A DNA stretch of 64,000 nt, taken from Antedon mediterranea. Its lineage: Eukaryota > Echinodermata > Crinoidea > Comatulida > Antedonidae. Made by a program: the position numbers and the translations under genes. Below are positions 28,151 through 40,792 of this stretch, piece after piece; within the stretch, counting starts at the first letter, position 1, and each line of letters starts with the position of its first letter. The notes beneath the pieces were generated by a model. The model saw nothing but the letters and a program-made list of their open reading frames with translations, was not told where the DNA came from and made no database searches. The DNA is taken from contig NC_092674.1 in NCBI RefSeq assembly GCF_964355755.1, positions 5,587,001 through 5,651,000 of the forward strand. The letters run 5' to 3'.

Positions 28151-28834
28151 TTTCAAAAGAATCTTAATGATAAAAGAAAAACGATGTGAAACAGAAAAAT
28201 GATAACTGTATAATGTACACGTGTAAAGATTAAAATTTATTTGGTCGTTTCAAGATATATTTTACTTATTTCTTTCAAATTTTACTTATTTTATCATATT
28301 TCATTACTCGGAACATTACTTCAAAGTTGTCTTTATCATCTTTTGCTCTCGTGTTTCAAAATTAAATTTCCATTTTGACTTTGATTCTCTCCTTTCAAGA
28401 GACTACTTACAATTTATCATCATTGATTTTCACCGTCCATGTATTTATTTTTAGCATTTCTTAGCTGTTTGGCTTTCATCGTACTCATGTCCTTTTATTT
28501 CATTTCCATATCCCATCGAAAGCACACGGGTTTTAAAAACCACTTTGTGCAAAAATCTTATCCATTTGACATTCAACACAATTACATTATATACCCTTAG
28601 ATTTGTGAAACATTTTAGTATCATTACTAGACCTTATTTTGTGTAGTGTATGATGATACCATAGAAATAGTATTGTGTTCAGGAAACTGAAAATTAAATG
28701 CAAGACTGATAGAATTTAGAGTCTGAAATCCATTTTAAAATGAAATAAATTTTTTCCAATTGCATTCAATCAATTTTGTGAATCAAAGAATTTGGCACTA
28801 TTGTAATACATTTTATGTCTTAGTATTGTGATGA

Positions 28835-28908
28835 TGCAACCAGGATTTGAACTAGAACCCTGGGCTTTGTAAGCAAGCCTGTTAATTCCAGGCTACTTTA
28901 CCATTGCA
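28835..28908 (-). mobile_element. tRNA-like SINE head or degenerate tRNA
   Basis: On the minus strand TGGTAAAGTAG fits the A-box consensus and GTTCAAATCC fits the B box, 51 nt apart. ATGCAA at the start can pair with TTGCAT at the end, and GGCTT/AAGCC forms an anticodon-like stem. The T arm pairs poorly and the spacing is long, so I favour a tRNA-derived relic over a functional tRNA. Confidence 0.45.
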
Positions 28909-28910
28909 TT

Positions 28911-30470
28911 TTTGAGAATATAGTGGACATGTCTCTTTCCTTTTTTTTCTAATAGCAATCTGTAATTTTCTGGCACCCTATCAATAATATAGCACAGAGC
29001 AAGATACATTTGTTGGGGGTGTAATGTTAATCTGAGACAGAAAATTACCCCAATTTCAACCCCTTCCCCAAATCAAGCATTCTATCAGAAACACTTAAAA
29101 TTGATGATAAGCGTATTATTTGTTTTAACACTTTTTTAAATTATGACCTAAGGCTATCAAAATCAATTAGTTGTGTTTAAGGAGCTGTCAGGGACATATC
29201 AATAAACTTCTTGTACCCCTGAACCCTGAACATACCCCTCTCTTCCCTCTTATGTTGCCAGTGTTCCCACATATCCTACTAATTCATCATCTTTCATGAT
29301 TTAGCTGTCTAAAAATATTTGTAATAAAACTAAAATGATAATCTTTATTTTGTAGTGGAAGTTCATTTAGAATCAATCTTTTAAACTCATTTTTTCCAAA
29401 ACAAAAGCTCGCTTTTTTAATACAATTTTATCCTTTCTATTTCTATGCTCTTTGCCTAATTGAAAGCAATTTATATATTAATAATATTCAGTATAGACTC
29501 ACCAGGAGGTTCAGAATGTATATACAGTATACTTTCAAACTCAACTTTTTCTCATTGATCGCAAATAATTTATACTTCTATATCTGTTTGTTTTACCGTT
29601 TATGGTCGATAAACTAAGCAAACGACGGTAACCAAGTCCCAATGGCATTTATGGGATATTATAAACTTTATCCAGTCTGCATGACGGCTGCTAAGATTAG
29701 CAAATACAAACCTGTGTTTCCTCAACATGTTTGTAGGAAATATAGATTTATCACTATCGTATCTATTACATTGTGTTGAACTAGATTTGAATCAACTGTA
29801 AAGCTTTTTCATTTTGGAATGTGATGCATAAAGTGTTGTGTAGTATAATTATTACCTGATCTTTCCAGTAGATTTTGTCTAATAGTAATATTATCACTCC
29901 AACATTGGATTGCTTGAATTCTTGAGCAATTAGAACAGAATTCTCACACTGTTTTGAAAACTCTTTTTGGCTGACATTCAAATTTATTTATTTTGATAGT
30001 TCAGAAATTCAACTGATTAATATTCATTTTAGTTTAGTATACTATTTCCACAATGTTTGTTATTCAGTTTATTGACTTAATATGTTCAGTCTACCCTGTG
30101 CTTATAATGAACTCATCCTGGTTTGAATAAAGATCAAAGTTTAAGAAACTTTTAGACTCTTCCATTTATTCAATTAGGGGATATTCTTTTGTTGGTCTTC
30201 TGTTCAGTCGATTTGTTGCTTTCTTTTTTCAAACATACACACATACTAATTTATTCTACTGTTTATAGATTAGTTTTTTCTACATCCTTGTAGTTTTAAT
30301 ACATTAAAAAAAGATTTTTAGATTTATTTACTAAAGCTTCAATGAAAAGCTTTATGTTATCTGTGTCGGCCAACAGTAGCATTTAATCATGTCAACCTCC
30401 AAATTACTGTAAAGATAAAGTTTTCTTTGAATGTTTATGCTACTGTGTCAAAACTATTCACCTGCAGTAA
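28911..30470. other. AT-rich stretch, no gene seen
   Basis: The 66-codon minus frame at 29781-29981 has no recognised domain. Confidence 0.5.
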
Positions 30471-30477
30471 CTGACTA

Positions 30478-30625
30478 TTAAAGTTTATGTGACAACAAAA
30501 TGTTATGTGCCCATATATGGACATGATGGTGTCATATCACTACCATATTTGGGCATATCACTACCATTTTTTGACACATCACACTTTTTTGTCACATAAA
30601 GTTTGATAGTGTATACAGAGCTTAA
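30478..30625 (+). mobile_element. AGCTCTGTCTACAC-family MITE, copy b
   Basis: Contains 'gtgcccatatatggacatga', two 'atatcactaccat' units, and ends 'tttgatagtgtatacagagc' followed by TTAA at 30622-30625. The left outer repeat is mostly lost. Confidence 0.8.
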
Positions 30626-31506
30626 TACATGTTTATTCAATTACTTAGATTTAGGATAAACATGTTTAGTGCAGTGACTTCTTCATAAAGTGTATGTTAT
30701 TCAGGAAAAATTTAGTTACTGCAGTAACTACAGTATAATCATTTTGACATGATCCTTAAAGCAATTAATGTAATATTAACCATCAAATTGTACTGTATAA
30801 CATATTTTTTAGTGATGTATAAAAGTTTCTAAAACATGCATGACTTAGCAAGCAGAGCAAACTAAGCGTGAAAAAACATATTAATGTTAATAAGAATACC
30901 AACCTTCAGAGTTTTATAGGACAAAGATATTTGTCAATGAATTAAATCATCCAGCATTTCAACTACGCGTGTCACAACAAAATGTCGCCAAGCGTTAAAT
31001 TGATTTATTCACAAATCAAGTATTTAATCATCACATACACTGCCGTTCTTGGAAGTCACAATCTCATGTTTTTAAGGGCAGATTTCCTGAAGTATTTAAA
31101 TCGCTGACTTTTATTAATTAGGGAGTGTCCGTGTATGATTATCTGTTGTGCTTATTGACATGTATGTTACAGGAAATGGGTCTGTTTGAAGGAATAGATA
31201 ACTTGTCTTGTGGTCAGAAAATATCACCTGACATGATCATATTTCAAGCAATGTCATAGTTATAGTATTTTCTGAGTAATTACTATAATTAATTTTTTCA
31301 TAGTAACATTAAGCTCTGTGTTTGCTAGTATTTATACATGTTTACTGTTGAACAAACTAAACTGTTGTACCGTCATAGACAACATAGGCTACATGAGTAT
31401 CTTTTCTTCGGTCTAGTGGCCGGAAAACCTGGGAACACGCTTCAGGGGTTTTACATAACATACAGAACCCAAATGGATATTTATGTGAACTCTTCTATAC
31501 CAATTC

Positions 31507-31553
31507 TTAAGCTCTATCTACACTATCAAACTAGTATGACAAAAAAAATGTGC
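31507..31553 (+). mobile_element. AGCTCTGTCTACAC-family MITE, solo end
   Basis: TTAAGCTCTATCTACACTAT and the following 'caaactagtatgaca' plus 'atgtgc' match the outer end of the family. The rest is absent. Confidence 0.7.
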
Positions 31554-31720
31554 TTATCTTTACCTACCGTATACATTATTTCTCATTTGTACAATATGTT
31601 TATAATGTATGTATAACTGCATTCATGTTATATTTTCGAACTTGTATGACGTTGACAGTAATTTTATGTAACGTGGTATCTCCTAGCTATCAAAATCAAT
31701 TATAATAACCCTCATGTCAA

Positions 31721-31980
31721 GGTGTTATTACCGTGGCCAATATCGCATAATAACCCCCATTTCCTACCAAATGTTTCACCTTGAGTGTCTGTATCATGTG
31801 TGTATACTGCATCTTGAAATCTAGGCTTACCAGGGACAAGGTCATCGAGCTGAGCCGTTTGGTCTGGGGGTTTAATTAGGTCATCTCTGACAAGGGGAAC
31901 TTGTTTACATTCATTCATTCAAAAAAGTCTTTCAATTACGTTTTTAATCATATGATGTGGTTATTGGCCATGTGGTAACA
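31721..31980. repeat. possible decayed MITE
   Basis: Imperfect inverse ends: 'tgttattaccgtggccaata' at 31723 and 'ttattggccatgtggtaaca' ending 31980. The 68-codon minus frame inside is unrecognised. Confidence 0.35.
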
Positions 31981-32940
31981 TAGATAAAAATAAAAGTACA
32001 GATGGAGGAGTGCATCTGCATGTTTTAGTAGAAACCCCCCCCCCCCCTTCTTCTAAAAAATAAAGTCCATATCAGCCATCGTTGGTCCAATGCAGAACGA
32101 AGCCCAAATTATGAAACCATTCACTGCTGTCCTGTAGCTTCTGACATGTTACTGCAGGTTTTATGTCTCATATAGGCCTATGTTAGCCAAGGGCGGATAT
32201 CTCCTGGGATTTCGAAGCTTAAACCTAGGGAAATGGTATGATTTGATTTAATTTATTCAATGGCAAATTTGTTACAAGAAATGTATTAAAACATAAGGTG
32301 ATTCCCATCATAATTTAGATTTAGTTAGATAGCTGTATTTGTGTTTTACAATCTTTTGAATGATCATGTAGAAGTCGCTCAACTCAAAGACGACAATAGG
32401 ACAGCAAAGTTTAGAAGAAATACTATGTTGGACTTTTAAAGCAATCTAATTATTAAGTTATTATTTTATTATCTATTTATATTCACTTTCTTTATTGTAA
32501 AATTGAGAATCTGTGAGCAATTTTCCTTCCCTAAATACTACATTTTTTTACAATCAAATTTCCCTTACTTATATATAGCCTAAAAATATTAACGAAGATA
32601 TTAGATTTAAAGCAGTTTTATCATTTTTGACCCAATATTTCTGCGAATTTAAATAGGAAATACTACGTAATTGGTGGGATTATATTCAGGAAGATCCGAG
32701 TAATATATGGTACATGCTGGAGTCATCCATAAGGAGAAACACTCAAAATTATGTTAATAGTACTTTTTATTGGCGACAAATTTAAAATAGATTTTTAGTG
32801 GTTGGGTAAAAGTATCAATCACATTTATTTTGACACGATTGGCAAATGGATGATAATTTGATTGTGTGTCTGCACCATGTTACATGATGGATCTGTGATT
32901 GAATAAAAGAATGGCAGATTGCCACATTATGAGTTGGTAG
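31981..32940. other. AT-rich stretch, no gene seen
   Basis: A C-run of about 13 sits near 32035-32047. Nothing else recognised. Confidence 0.5.
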
Positions 32941-32954
32941 AGTTTGGTAGTGCT

Positions 32955-33118
32955 CAGTGGCGTAACGGCTATGAGCGCTCACTGGTTAATACCAGGAGCC
33001 CAGAGGAAAAAACAGGTATTAAAATATACCGAAAATGTCCGAGGCCTCCAGCGTTGGAACTTGGAGGGCCACTTAGGTTTCCTAAACCAAGGGCCTTAGG
33101 TCTCTGCTTACGCCACTG
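32955..33118. mobile_element. 164-bp hAT-like MITE
   Basis: It starts CAGTGGCGTAACGGC and ends GCTTACGCCACTG, near-inverse. The 8-bp flanks are gtagtgct (32947-32954) and gtagtgat (33119-33126), seven of eight identical, as for hAT target duplications. A related diverged copy lies at 60018-60158. Both contain 'ctaaaccaagggcct'. Confidence 0.8.
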
Positions 33119-33312
33119 GTAGTGATTGAGTACCAAGTAGGGGTAGGGTTATATTAGCGATCATACCATCATCAGATAAAGATATGCAGAAAGTGATACA
33201 ATCATTTTAAATGGAATTGTTGAATTTTTATCTTGTACTTTGTGAAGTTAACCTATTATGGTCATCTCCAGGTCGTTGATTATCTGATTATATCAGTATA
33301 GTAGCTTCTCTC

Positions 33313-33396
33313 TAAAGCTCTGTCTACACTATAAAACTTTGTGACAAAAAAATGTGCCCATATATGGACATGATAATGTCATATCACTACCATTTG
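33313..33396 (+). mobile_element. AGCTCTGTCTACAC-family MITE, copy c (truncated)
   Basis: 'aaagctctgtctacactata' leads into 'gtgcccatatatggacatga' and 'tcatatcactaccat', after which similarity stops. Confidence 0.75.
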
Positions 33397-33639
33397 TAGA
33401 CAAAGATTTATCTAATCTACAAAAGAATACCCAAATCACTTGGAAATATGCCCATGGATCACACCCTCGTGCATTGGGATTAATTCTGTGATCCCAATAT
33501 TTATCTTTAATATCCTTTTTCTCACCCCTTATCTATATTTAGTGACATGTCTTTCCAGCAATTACCCATATAATTCAACTTGTCATTCCCCTCTCTTTTT
33601 CCTTCCTAAGGGCCTATGTTTCCCCTTTTGATAATCTCT

Positions 33640-34463
33640 GGGCCTGTTTCTGCTGCAACTGCTCAAAATACGGTATAAAAATACGGTATAAAATACGGTA
33701 TTTTTTATACCGTATTTTTTAGTACCCCGTTTCTGCTAACAATACTTCTTGGGTGGTCGTGTTAAATTTCATCTTTTTTACCCAAATTGCCATTCATTTA
33801 TTTGATCGATAATTAAAAGTCGCAATAAAGGAAGTTTTACTTCTCACTTTCAACAGCCTAGCCCTAGTGATAGAGATGTTGTGAGAGCACAGAAAACATC
33901 GTAATGGGGACAATTAATTCGTTCCCTCCCCGAGTTATTGTATTTTGCAATGTTGTACTGCTTTCGCAGGCTCTTCAGCTTTGAGTTTACTTGCTTTGGA
34001 GACAAGTTTATTCCATACTCCTGCTTTATTTTTTTAGAAATGTCTTTATAAATGTGGTTGTCCCTTTTATTACCTTTTAGTTGGTCAGACATTTTAGCTT
34101 CCCCACACACATTTATTTAGTAAAACTGTGACATCTTCGCTCCACATTTTCGCCGAATATATCTATACATTGTGTGTAAAGCAGCTAACAGCGACAGAAA
34201 ATAAAAACACGAATGGTGACCTTTTGTCATGTAAAAAAAAAATACGGTATTTTTTATTGGCAGCAGAAACGGGTACAAAAAATACGGTATAAATTTGTAA
34301 ATACCGTATTTTATCCACAAATTTTGTGGGGAAAATACGGTATACAAAATATGCTATATTTTTTATGAGCGCAGTTTCTGCTGCCAAAAATATACCGTAT
34401 ATATACGGTATTCAAAAAATACAGTATAATATACGGTATTTAGTTGGCAGCAGAAACAGGGCC
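33640..34463. mobile_element. PIF/Harbinger-like element derivative, 824 bp
   Basis: GGGCCTGTTTCTGCTGC at the left and GCAGCAGAAACAGGGCC at the right are inverse with one mismatch. They are flanked by a 3-bp TCT direct repeat (33637-33639 and 34464-34466). An inner inverse pair, CCGTTTCTGCT (33728) and AGCAGAAACGG (34262), nests inside. The heptamer TACGGTA/TACCGTA occurs four times at the left (33669-33714) and seven times at the right (34243-34438). A Myb/SANT-like ORF is encoded on the minus strand, but no DDE transposase ORF remains, so it is non-autonomous. Confidence 0.75.
33850..34110 (-). CDS. Myb/SANT-like DNA-binding protein fragment of a Harbinger-type element
   Basis: The 86-residue frame starts MCGEAKMSDQLKG; Met-7 (34092) is an equally plausible start. 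Residues about 15-70 read IYKDISKKIKQEYGI, then LSPKQVNSKLKSLRKQY and SGRERINCPHYD. This matches the trihelix/MADF-type Myb/SANT domain of the second protein of PIF/Harbinger transposons ('W--I---L----Q---K---L---Y'), which binds element ends and helps the transposase. Such proteins are usually 200 or more residues, so this is a truncated or exonised remnant. The flanking heptamer arrays are plausible binding sites; that is inference. No transposase gene accompanies it here. Confidence 0.6.
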   Translation of the reverse strand: MCGEAKMSDQLKGNKRDNHIYKDISKKIKQEYGINLSPKQVNSKLKSLRKQYNIAKYNNSGRERINCPHYDVFCALTTSLSLGLGC

Positions 34464-34727
34464 TCTGTAACAACTTCATTAACTGTAAACTGACCCCTCT
34501 ATTCAGTTACCTTCCTTTTAAATAGTAATTTTTTTAATTTTTTATGTAAATTGTTATTATATACAATCAAAGATACCCAGTACAATTTCAAATATTTTAG
34601 CACCAACATGCTGTGTGGTTCTTTTCTCTGGATCAAAAGATTGGTAGGCTTTAGTTGTGTTCGTTTATTTATTTGATTTATTTCCAGTGTATTACAGTTG
34701 ATTACAGTTGATTAAAGAGAGCAGGAA

Positions 34728-34886
34728 CTAAAGATCTATCTACACCATCAAACTTCATGCGACAAAAGAAAATGTATATGGACATGATGATGTCATATCA
34801 TATTTGGGCATATCACTACCATATTTGGGCATATCACTACCATATTTAAGCACATTACTGTTTTTTCAAACTAGTAGACAGAACTT
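34728..34886 (+). mobile_element. AGCTCTGTCTACAC-family MITE, copy d
   Basis: 'aaagatctatctacaccatc' starts it. Three 'atatcactaccatattt'-type units are present, with 'tatttgggc' twice. It ends 'ctagtagacagaact'. The number of internal units exceeds that of other copies. Confidence 0.8.
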
Positions 34887-34889
34887 ATA

Positions 34890-36155
34890 TCTTAATTTTT
34901 GCTTCTCAGAATTAACGTGCCCGGATTAGGTGCTGTTTACAGGTACCATAGTTCTTCCATGAAGATACAGGACAAATCTCATGATGTGTGAAATAGCACA
35001 AATTTATATACAAACAACTGTACAAATGCTCTTTCTCTCTTTTTTTATAATATACAGATAGTACATTATTTTTCTCAGAAAATTTTAACTACTATTAAAT
35101 TGTTTTTCACAAAGTACTGCTGCTGTTAATGTCTGCTATGAAATGATTATCGCAAAATCGTAATTAAATTAATTTGAAATGAAATACGACATATTATTTG
35201 ATCAATAAACATTATTAGTCCATTTATGTCTACAATAATGTGAATATATCTTGGTCAATTGCAATTACCATATATCATTTAAAATTGATATTGATTTTTA
35301 TTGATCTACAGACGTTTAGTTTTAAGAATGGTGCTAATATATGATGATGTCATATCGTTGAAATGCTATCAAATTTTATTTTCAAATAAACACAGAAATA
35401 TTGAGGAGAGGTGTTTGTATATCTTGCTGTATTCTAACTGTTGATCATTCACTTGATATTGTATTCAATAACACAAATGAATGGATAGCATAATAATTGA
35501 ACCGTGGATGGAAAAGAAAATGTTTTTAACCACCCAAATTTATAACCAGAACATTTTTTTTTATTTGTTGTTTCAACTTTTTTCTTACTTATCTTTTATA
35601 TGGTTCAACTTCAAGTTATAAAATTTGTATCTTTGTATTGTTCAAAAGGTCATTTAATCTTAAAAACAAATTCATTTTATAAAATATTTAAATATCATAC
35701 ATAAATTTTTCACCTAGCTTCATTAAAAAGATATTAAGTTACCTGTGTTTTAGTCACTGTATTCGAAGTAGTGTAAAATATAAATAGAATGATTAGGTAA
35801 CTGTACTTTCTTAATATATTATTAATATTCCATGATAATAACATAACAAAACTTGCTATTCTTTGAACTACCTGTACTATTCTACAAAGAATAACGCTAT
35901 AGTTTAGATAGACAATCAGTTGTTGCTAAGGGCTTTTATCCGATATGATTGAATCAAGTCAATGTTCTGAATAAATCTAAATCTTGGCAAAAAATGTTAA
36001 ATAGGTTTCTGGATCTTAGGAGATTACTTTATTACCATGGACATAATATATTTTAAAAAAAAATATTGTAAAGAAATTCTAGATTTGATTTAAAATTAAA
36101 ATCATTTGATCTGAATTAACCAGAAAAATTAAGGAGAATGTGTGACATTAAGAGA
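34890..36155. other. AT-rich stretch, no gene seen
   Basis: No recognisable feature. Confidence 0.5.
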
Positions 36156-36159
36156 TCCA

Positions 36160-36580
36160 TACCAGGACAATGAATAACAATCATTGAGGCACCATCAATC
36201 AAAATGATACATACATATTTGATCCTCATCTTCTACACTATTCAGCACTATAAGTAGTATACTAAATGTGTTACGATTTGTTTTTATTTTGTAATGGCTT
36301 TGACTGATTTCTATATCTAAAATAGTAAAGATTTTAATCCTCGGATCACGATAGGTCCTTCTTGTTGAAACAGCAAACAGATAATCAAGATGATGCAGGA
36401 CAATGAAGGATACTTTGGGATAATCAGAATGATTCTAGGACACACACAAAGACTCCAGGACAAAATGATGCCAGGCCAAAATCAGGATCAACTAGAAGGT
36501 GACTTCATCAATCAAGATTACTTCAGGACAATTAATAAGACTTCTAGGCAATAAAAAAGATGCCAGGCCAATCAGGAAAA
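36160..36580. repeat. degenerate 'ccaggacaat' repeats
   Basis: Words 'caggacaat', 'ccaggacaaaatgatg' and 'ccaggccaa' recur irregularly at 36163, 36398, 36458, 36472, 36523 and 36563. This is a decayed minisatellite with a period of roughly 35-40 bp. Confidence 0.45.
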
Positions 36581-37310
36581 CCCTACAAAAGAGAAAGACT
36601 GCTTTTTGAAATACAAACAAGGAGAAGGATGACAGATTGGAGATGTGATAGTCAACGACATTCCAAAACGTTCACATTTTAAATGTGTTTGTAATTGCTG
36701 AAAAACAGAACATAATGTTTGAACAGAGTGACAATATAATGCAATACGTGTATAATATCCGTGTATAAATATATTTCCATGGTTTAACCTTGTAAAATGT
36801 AAAAGACCATAGTAATGTATCATCGTTACGAAAGTCATCAATTGACAAGATCGGCACAAAGTGTTAGTTTCGCATCTGTAATGTTATAATGGATATCACA
36901 TCTTTCTCGTAAATTCACGTAAGAGTAGCTGTGATTTTCAACAGTCAAACGTAGATTTTAAATTATGAGCATAACACATGCCATATATGTATATACTCGT
37001 TTGAATAATAAAATTCACCCACATAAATATACCAATATGCATATTTAATTAAAATACTATTAAAAATATTTGCCTATTATGCAATATGATTATCATGGCG
37101 ATGTAAAAAGTACAACTCTAAGTAAAACGCTTTTGCAAAATACGGATACTCTTTCAAATATGGATATTTGTTAATTTAATATATATTTTATATATATGAC
37201 AAATCGAAAGAAAATAAATGTATAATTGAATTTACTACATGCTTTTACTTGTACTTTATTAAATTTTACTGTAAAAAGAAAATTATGTTCTAACATGAAC
37301 TATTAAATAA
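36581..37310. other. AT-rich stretch, no gene seen
   Basis: Small minus frames at 36572-36859 are not supported. Confidence 0.5.
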
Positions 37311-37475
37311 ATGTTGGCTATAGACAGAATTCAATGCACAAATTTGGCTGATTTACAAAATTTAAACCTCAAACGTGAACATATTACGCAAACACCTTAT
37401 AACCCAGCGGACAATGAAACATTTAATAGGTCCTTATCAAAGTTTATTGTTACTATTCGTAACTTTGTTTTGCAT
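37311..37475 (+). pseudogene. Ty3/gypsy integrase relic
   Basis: The frame reads LNLKREHITQTPYNPADN then ETFNRSLSKFI. This corresponds to the 'GI-H--T-PY-PQ-NG--ER-NR-L' block at the end of the retroviral-type integrase core of Ty3/gypsy LTR retrotransposons. The Gln-Ala-Asn-Gly-Glu part is eroded and the catalytic DD residues would be upstream and are not seen. No LTRs, reverse transcriptase or protease are recognised nearby. It is a short dead fragment. Confidence 0.5.
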
Positions 37476-37659
37476 CAAAACAACACTCCCAATTTCCATA
37501 TTTAATTGCTTAAGTTTTGTTTCGTTGCATACAAAAGCGTAAACATGTTTGCATCATGCAGATATAAATTTAATTTGACGTTTCAGCAGAATTGTTCAAT
37601 TATGACCGCATTATTAATACAAATTTTCTCACATTACATCAACATTTTTGTTATGAATC

Positions 37660-37960
37660 TACTCAGCCTAGCGTTTGTCCTTGGTTTAGGGTTGACCTTC
37701 CAACGTATTTTCTTAATTTCTCTTCCAGCCGCCCGAGGTAGTTTAACCATAAGCCTCATTAGGTAATTTTAATGTTTTCTTTACGCTGTAAAGTGTCGGC
37801 AAGGCTAAAACCACCACAAAGTGAGGTCCATCGATATCTTGGAACTGTAAACCTACAGGGCTTTTTACGTATGTCATCGTCCTTTTTTGTAGCAGCCTTC
37901 TCAGCTTGTTGATTGAACGACTCGTGCTTCCTGATTGATTGAGATTAAACACAACAAGGG
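37660..37960 (-). other. GC-richer island with unrecognised 69-codon minus ORF
   Basis: Around 37740-37950 base composition is clearly less AT-rich than on either side. The minus frame (INKLRRLLQKRTMTYVKSP, then VGLQFQDIDGPHFVVV) reads like real protein but matches nothing I know. It could be an exon or a transposon gene fragment. No clean splice sites are evident. Confidence 0.35.
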
Positions 37961-40017
37961 GCTGGGGGTTTTACCAAACTCGCCAATAAATCTCGACGAT
38001 GAAACATTACAGGAAACATAATTCTCAAGATATTCTCAATTTATTTCTCTTTTCCTGAATTGATGATATTATTTGAAATGAGATCCACCTTTGATTTTAT
38101 ATTCTAATTTTGTTCATTTATGACTCAAATCATTATGATATTAATAGAAAATAGAATAGTTTTACTTATGGATTTTATATATTTTTTTTTTCTTTCTAAG
38201 GAAAAGATTTACTATCTATGTGCAAAATTGCCTTTGTATGGGTTTATATGTTTTTTTTTAGTATTTTTTAAAATTACACACCTATATATGATAACAAAAA
38301 TCTTAATAATTTCTAAACATATACAATTCAATACATAACAAAACATTAAAAAAATATAGTTTCTAAAAGTTAAATAATCGGACTGTACAAAATTAACTTC
38401 AATTTAACTTTCTTTTGCATATTGATAATAAGATTTCTTAGGCGCTCAAGGAGCCAAAGGAAAACAAATCCATAAACCTAAAAAAGCCTTAAGAACACTC
38501 TTGAAATTGTTTAGTTGATTTGCTAGCATAAATATTATATTATATAATCTGTCATCCTCCATTTAAAGACACCACTGTTTAAAAAATTATTTGAATAATA
38601 ATAAAAGGAAAATTACTTTTATAATATTGAAAGATAGTTTTTAATACAGATATTCATTGCAGGGTCGTACAGATTACATTTGCTTTAAAAGCTGTTTTAT
38701 TTTATAAAATACATCTGGATAAATTCTAATAGCAATATTTATGTAAATATGATGTTTTTCTATGATTTAATTAATTAAATCAATTAATATGAAAGACTTC
38801 ATGGCATCTTTCCAGAATTTAAGATCTGTTTATTTTAAAAATTATATTGACTCATCCTCTTACCGAAAGTGAAAAGAATTTGGTTAATGTTTTTTTATAC
38901 TTGAATGCAAATGGGAAATTATTAAATCTTTATCTGGTTTATTTAATTTTCTTGACTAGTTATGTTTTTTTATCATTATCATCATCAGTTTTATTTCTAT
39001 GTTTCGAAAACCTAACCTGATTTAGAAAGTTCTAAATAAAAAGTAACATAGTTATTGGGTGTTAAAACAAAACTTTTTGATATTGAAGGGTCAACTTCTA
39101 AGTTTAATATATAGTAGATAAAAAGAAGATAGACAAAGTTCGAAATATTGAATCACAATGGCCTGCTTCACTTTTTTTTTACAAGTTTTTCTTTAAAGTT
39201 TTAGGCTTGTGGGTGCTTCAATATTTCTTAGTTAGCTCAAACGATAGTACGTTATTTACATAAATGGTTTATAAGTAGTTAGGGGGAAAAAAAACCCTTT
39301 TTATTAAGTGTACAAAAGAATGAATATAACAATAACAATGTAAAACTAAAATGTAAACATCTGACAATTTGAAATAAAGTAAAAATAAAAGATTTATTTT
39401 CAGAAAGAAAATTCTTTTAAAATACAGAATTGAAACAAGGAAATATTTGATATAGTAATTCATTTTTAAATTAATATTCTTTATTAATATTCTAAAGAAA
39501 TTTGTTAGAGTTTGTTAAATTGTTGTTGGTAATTTAATTTTGTATGTCATTTCATGCTTTAGTTGGCGGAAAATGAAAATGTCTTTTTGCCCTGTAATTT
39601 AATTTACATAAATCTTCATTACTTTATTTAGGTGTATTCCAATGAATGATATACGTTCAAGACATTAACAATATAAGATTTATAGTTTATATTATGTTGT
39701 ACATTAAATTGAAACTCTGAAATTCAGTACTGGACATAAAAGGTATAACTTAATAAGTTTACACTTGAAATGGTTGTTGTGACTTTATGTGGTGTATTGC
39801 ACTTTATTAATTGTCCCTTGGAGGAACGATGAGCTACAGTTTTTACACATGAAACTAGAAATCTAGATCTCCAAGTAGAATATCTGTAATTTGACATAAT
39901 TAATTTACAGCATAGATTTACACTATATTACCTGTCAACATTAGCACATGGAGAGATGGAAGATGTAGTCAGTTATTTTGTTATTTATTAGTGGAATAGT
40001 AACTTGTGCTTAAACAT
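37961..40017. other. very AT-rich stretch, no gene seen
   Basis: Homopolymer-rich with short frames only. Confidence 0.55.
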
Positions 40018-40200
40018 GCAGATAGCGCAGTCGGTTAAACTGGTGGTCTGTGTTGTGCGCTGAACCATAGGTTTCCTTTGGCCCACTGTTCGAAAGCCAT
40101 TATCTCTATGTTTCAACTGCCGGGTTGCTGTACATGTAGATATCGCACCGTCCTTTGGATGGGACGTTAATGATCCATTTAGAATCGGAGGCTTGGCCAT
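40018..40200 (+). mobile_element. tRNA-derived SINE
   Basis: TAGCGCAGTCG at 40023 fits the Pol III A box exactly and GTTCGAAAGCC at 40088 is close to a B box. Downstream 'tcctttggatgggacgttaa' is a block I recall from other animal tRNA-SINEs. The A to B distance is longer than in a tRNA, so it is not a tRNA gene. Confidence 0.65.
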
Positions 40201-40790
40201 GTAAATACTTGGTGCTCAGATTTTGCCCATCAGAGCAGAGCTATAGACTATAGACCGCTTGCTTGTTATACAAATATTTGCTGTTCTGCACGCATCCATT
40301 CACATGCGGTATCAAAATTAGCGAAATGTTCCTGAAAAGGTTTTAAACTGCATAAACTGATCCTGGGTATCTTTTCTAGTGTACCATTATTAAATGAGAT
40401 AAATTATAATTCAAAATCATTGGTTTCTCTCCATCTTCTAGTGACATGTGCACATGTAGAGCATGTTGGCATGTATAAAGGGTGCCATGAACAGGTGACT
40501 CCCCTTTAGCAATGATATCATTTTTAAATTCAGACATCTGTTGAATGTTATAATTTAAAACCTTTTAGAAATGTTATGAATGACATGAAGTTCTAAATCT
40601 AAGCTGTCTATCATGTAGTGAATTATCTGTCAATGATGATTGACATAACTTCTAACATTAATAAAAAATGTTTTATAACATTTTCTATCATTTCATTTTG
40701 AAGAACATCTTTGTGGGTCGATAAATGTGACTTTGATAGATCCTTGATTGATGCTATGCTTTCTTTTAATCTGCATATGTGAACTAAACC
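40201..40790. other. AT-rich stretch, no gene seen
   Basis: No recognisable feature. Confidence 0.5.
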
Positions 40791-40792
40791 GT

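Noticed and set aside
28835-28908. tRNA gene on the minus strand
   Set aside because: A and B boxes and an acceptor-like stem exist, but the T arm does not pair and the A-B spacing is too long.
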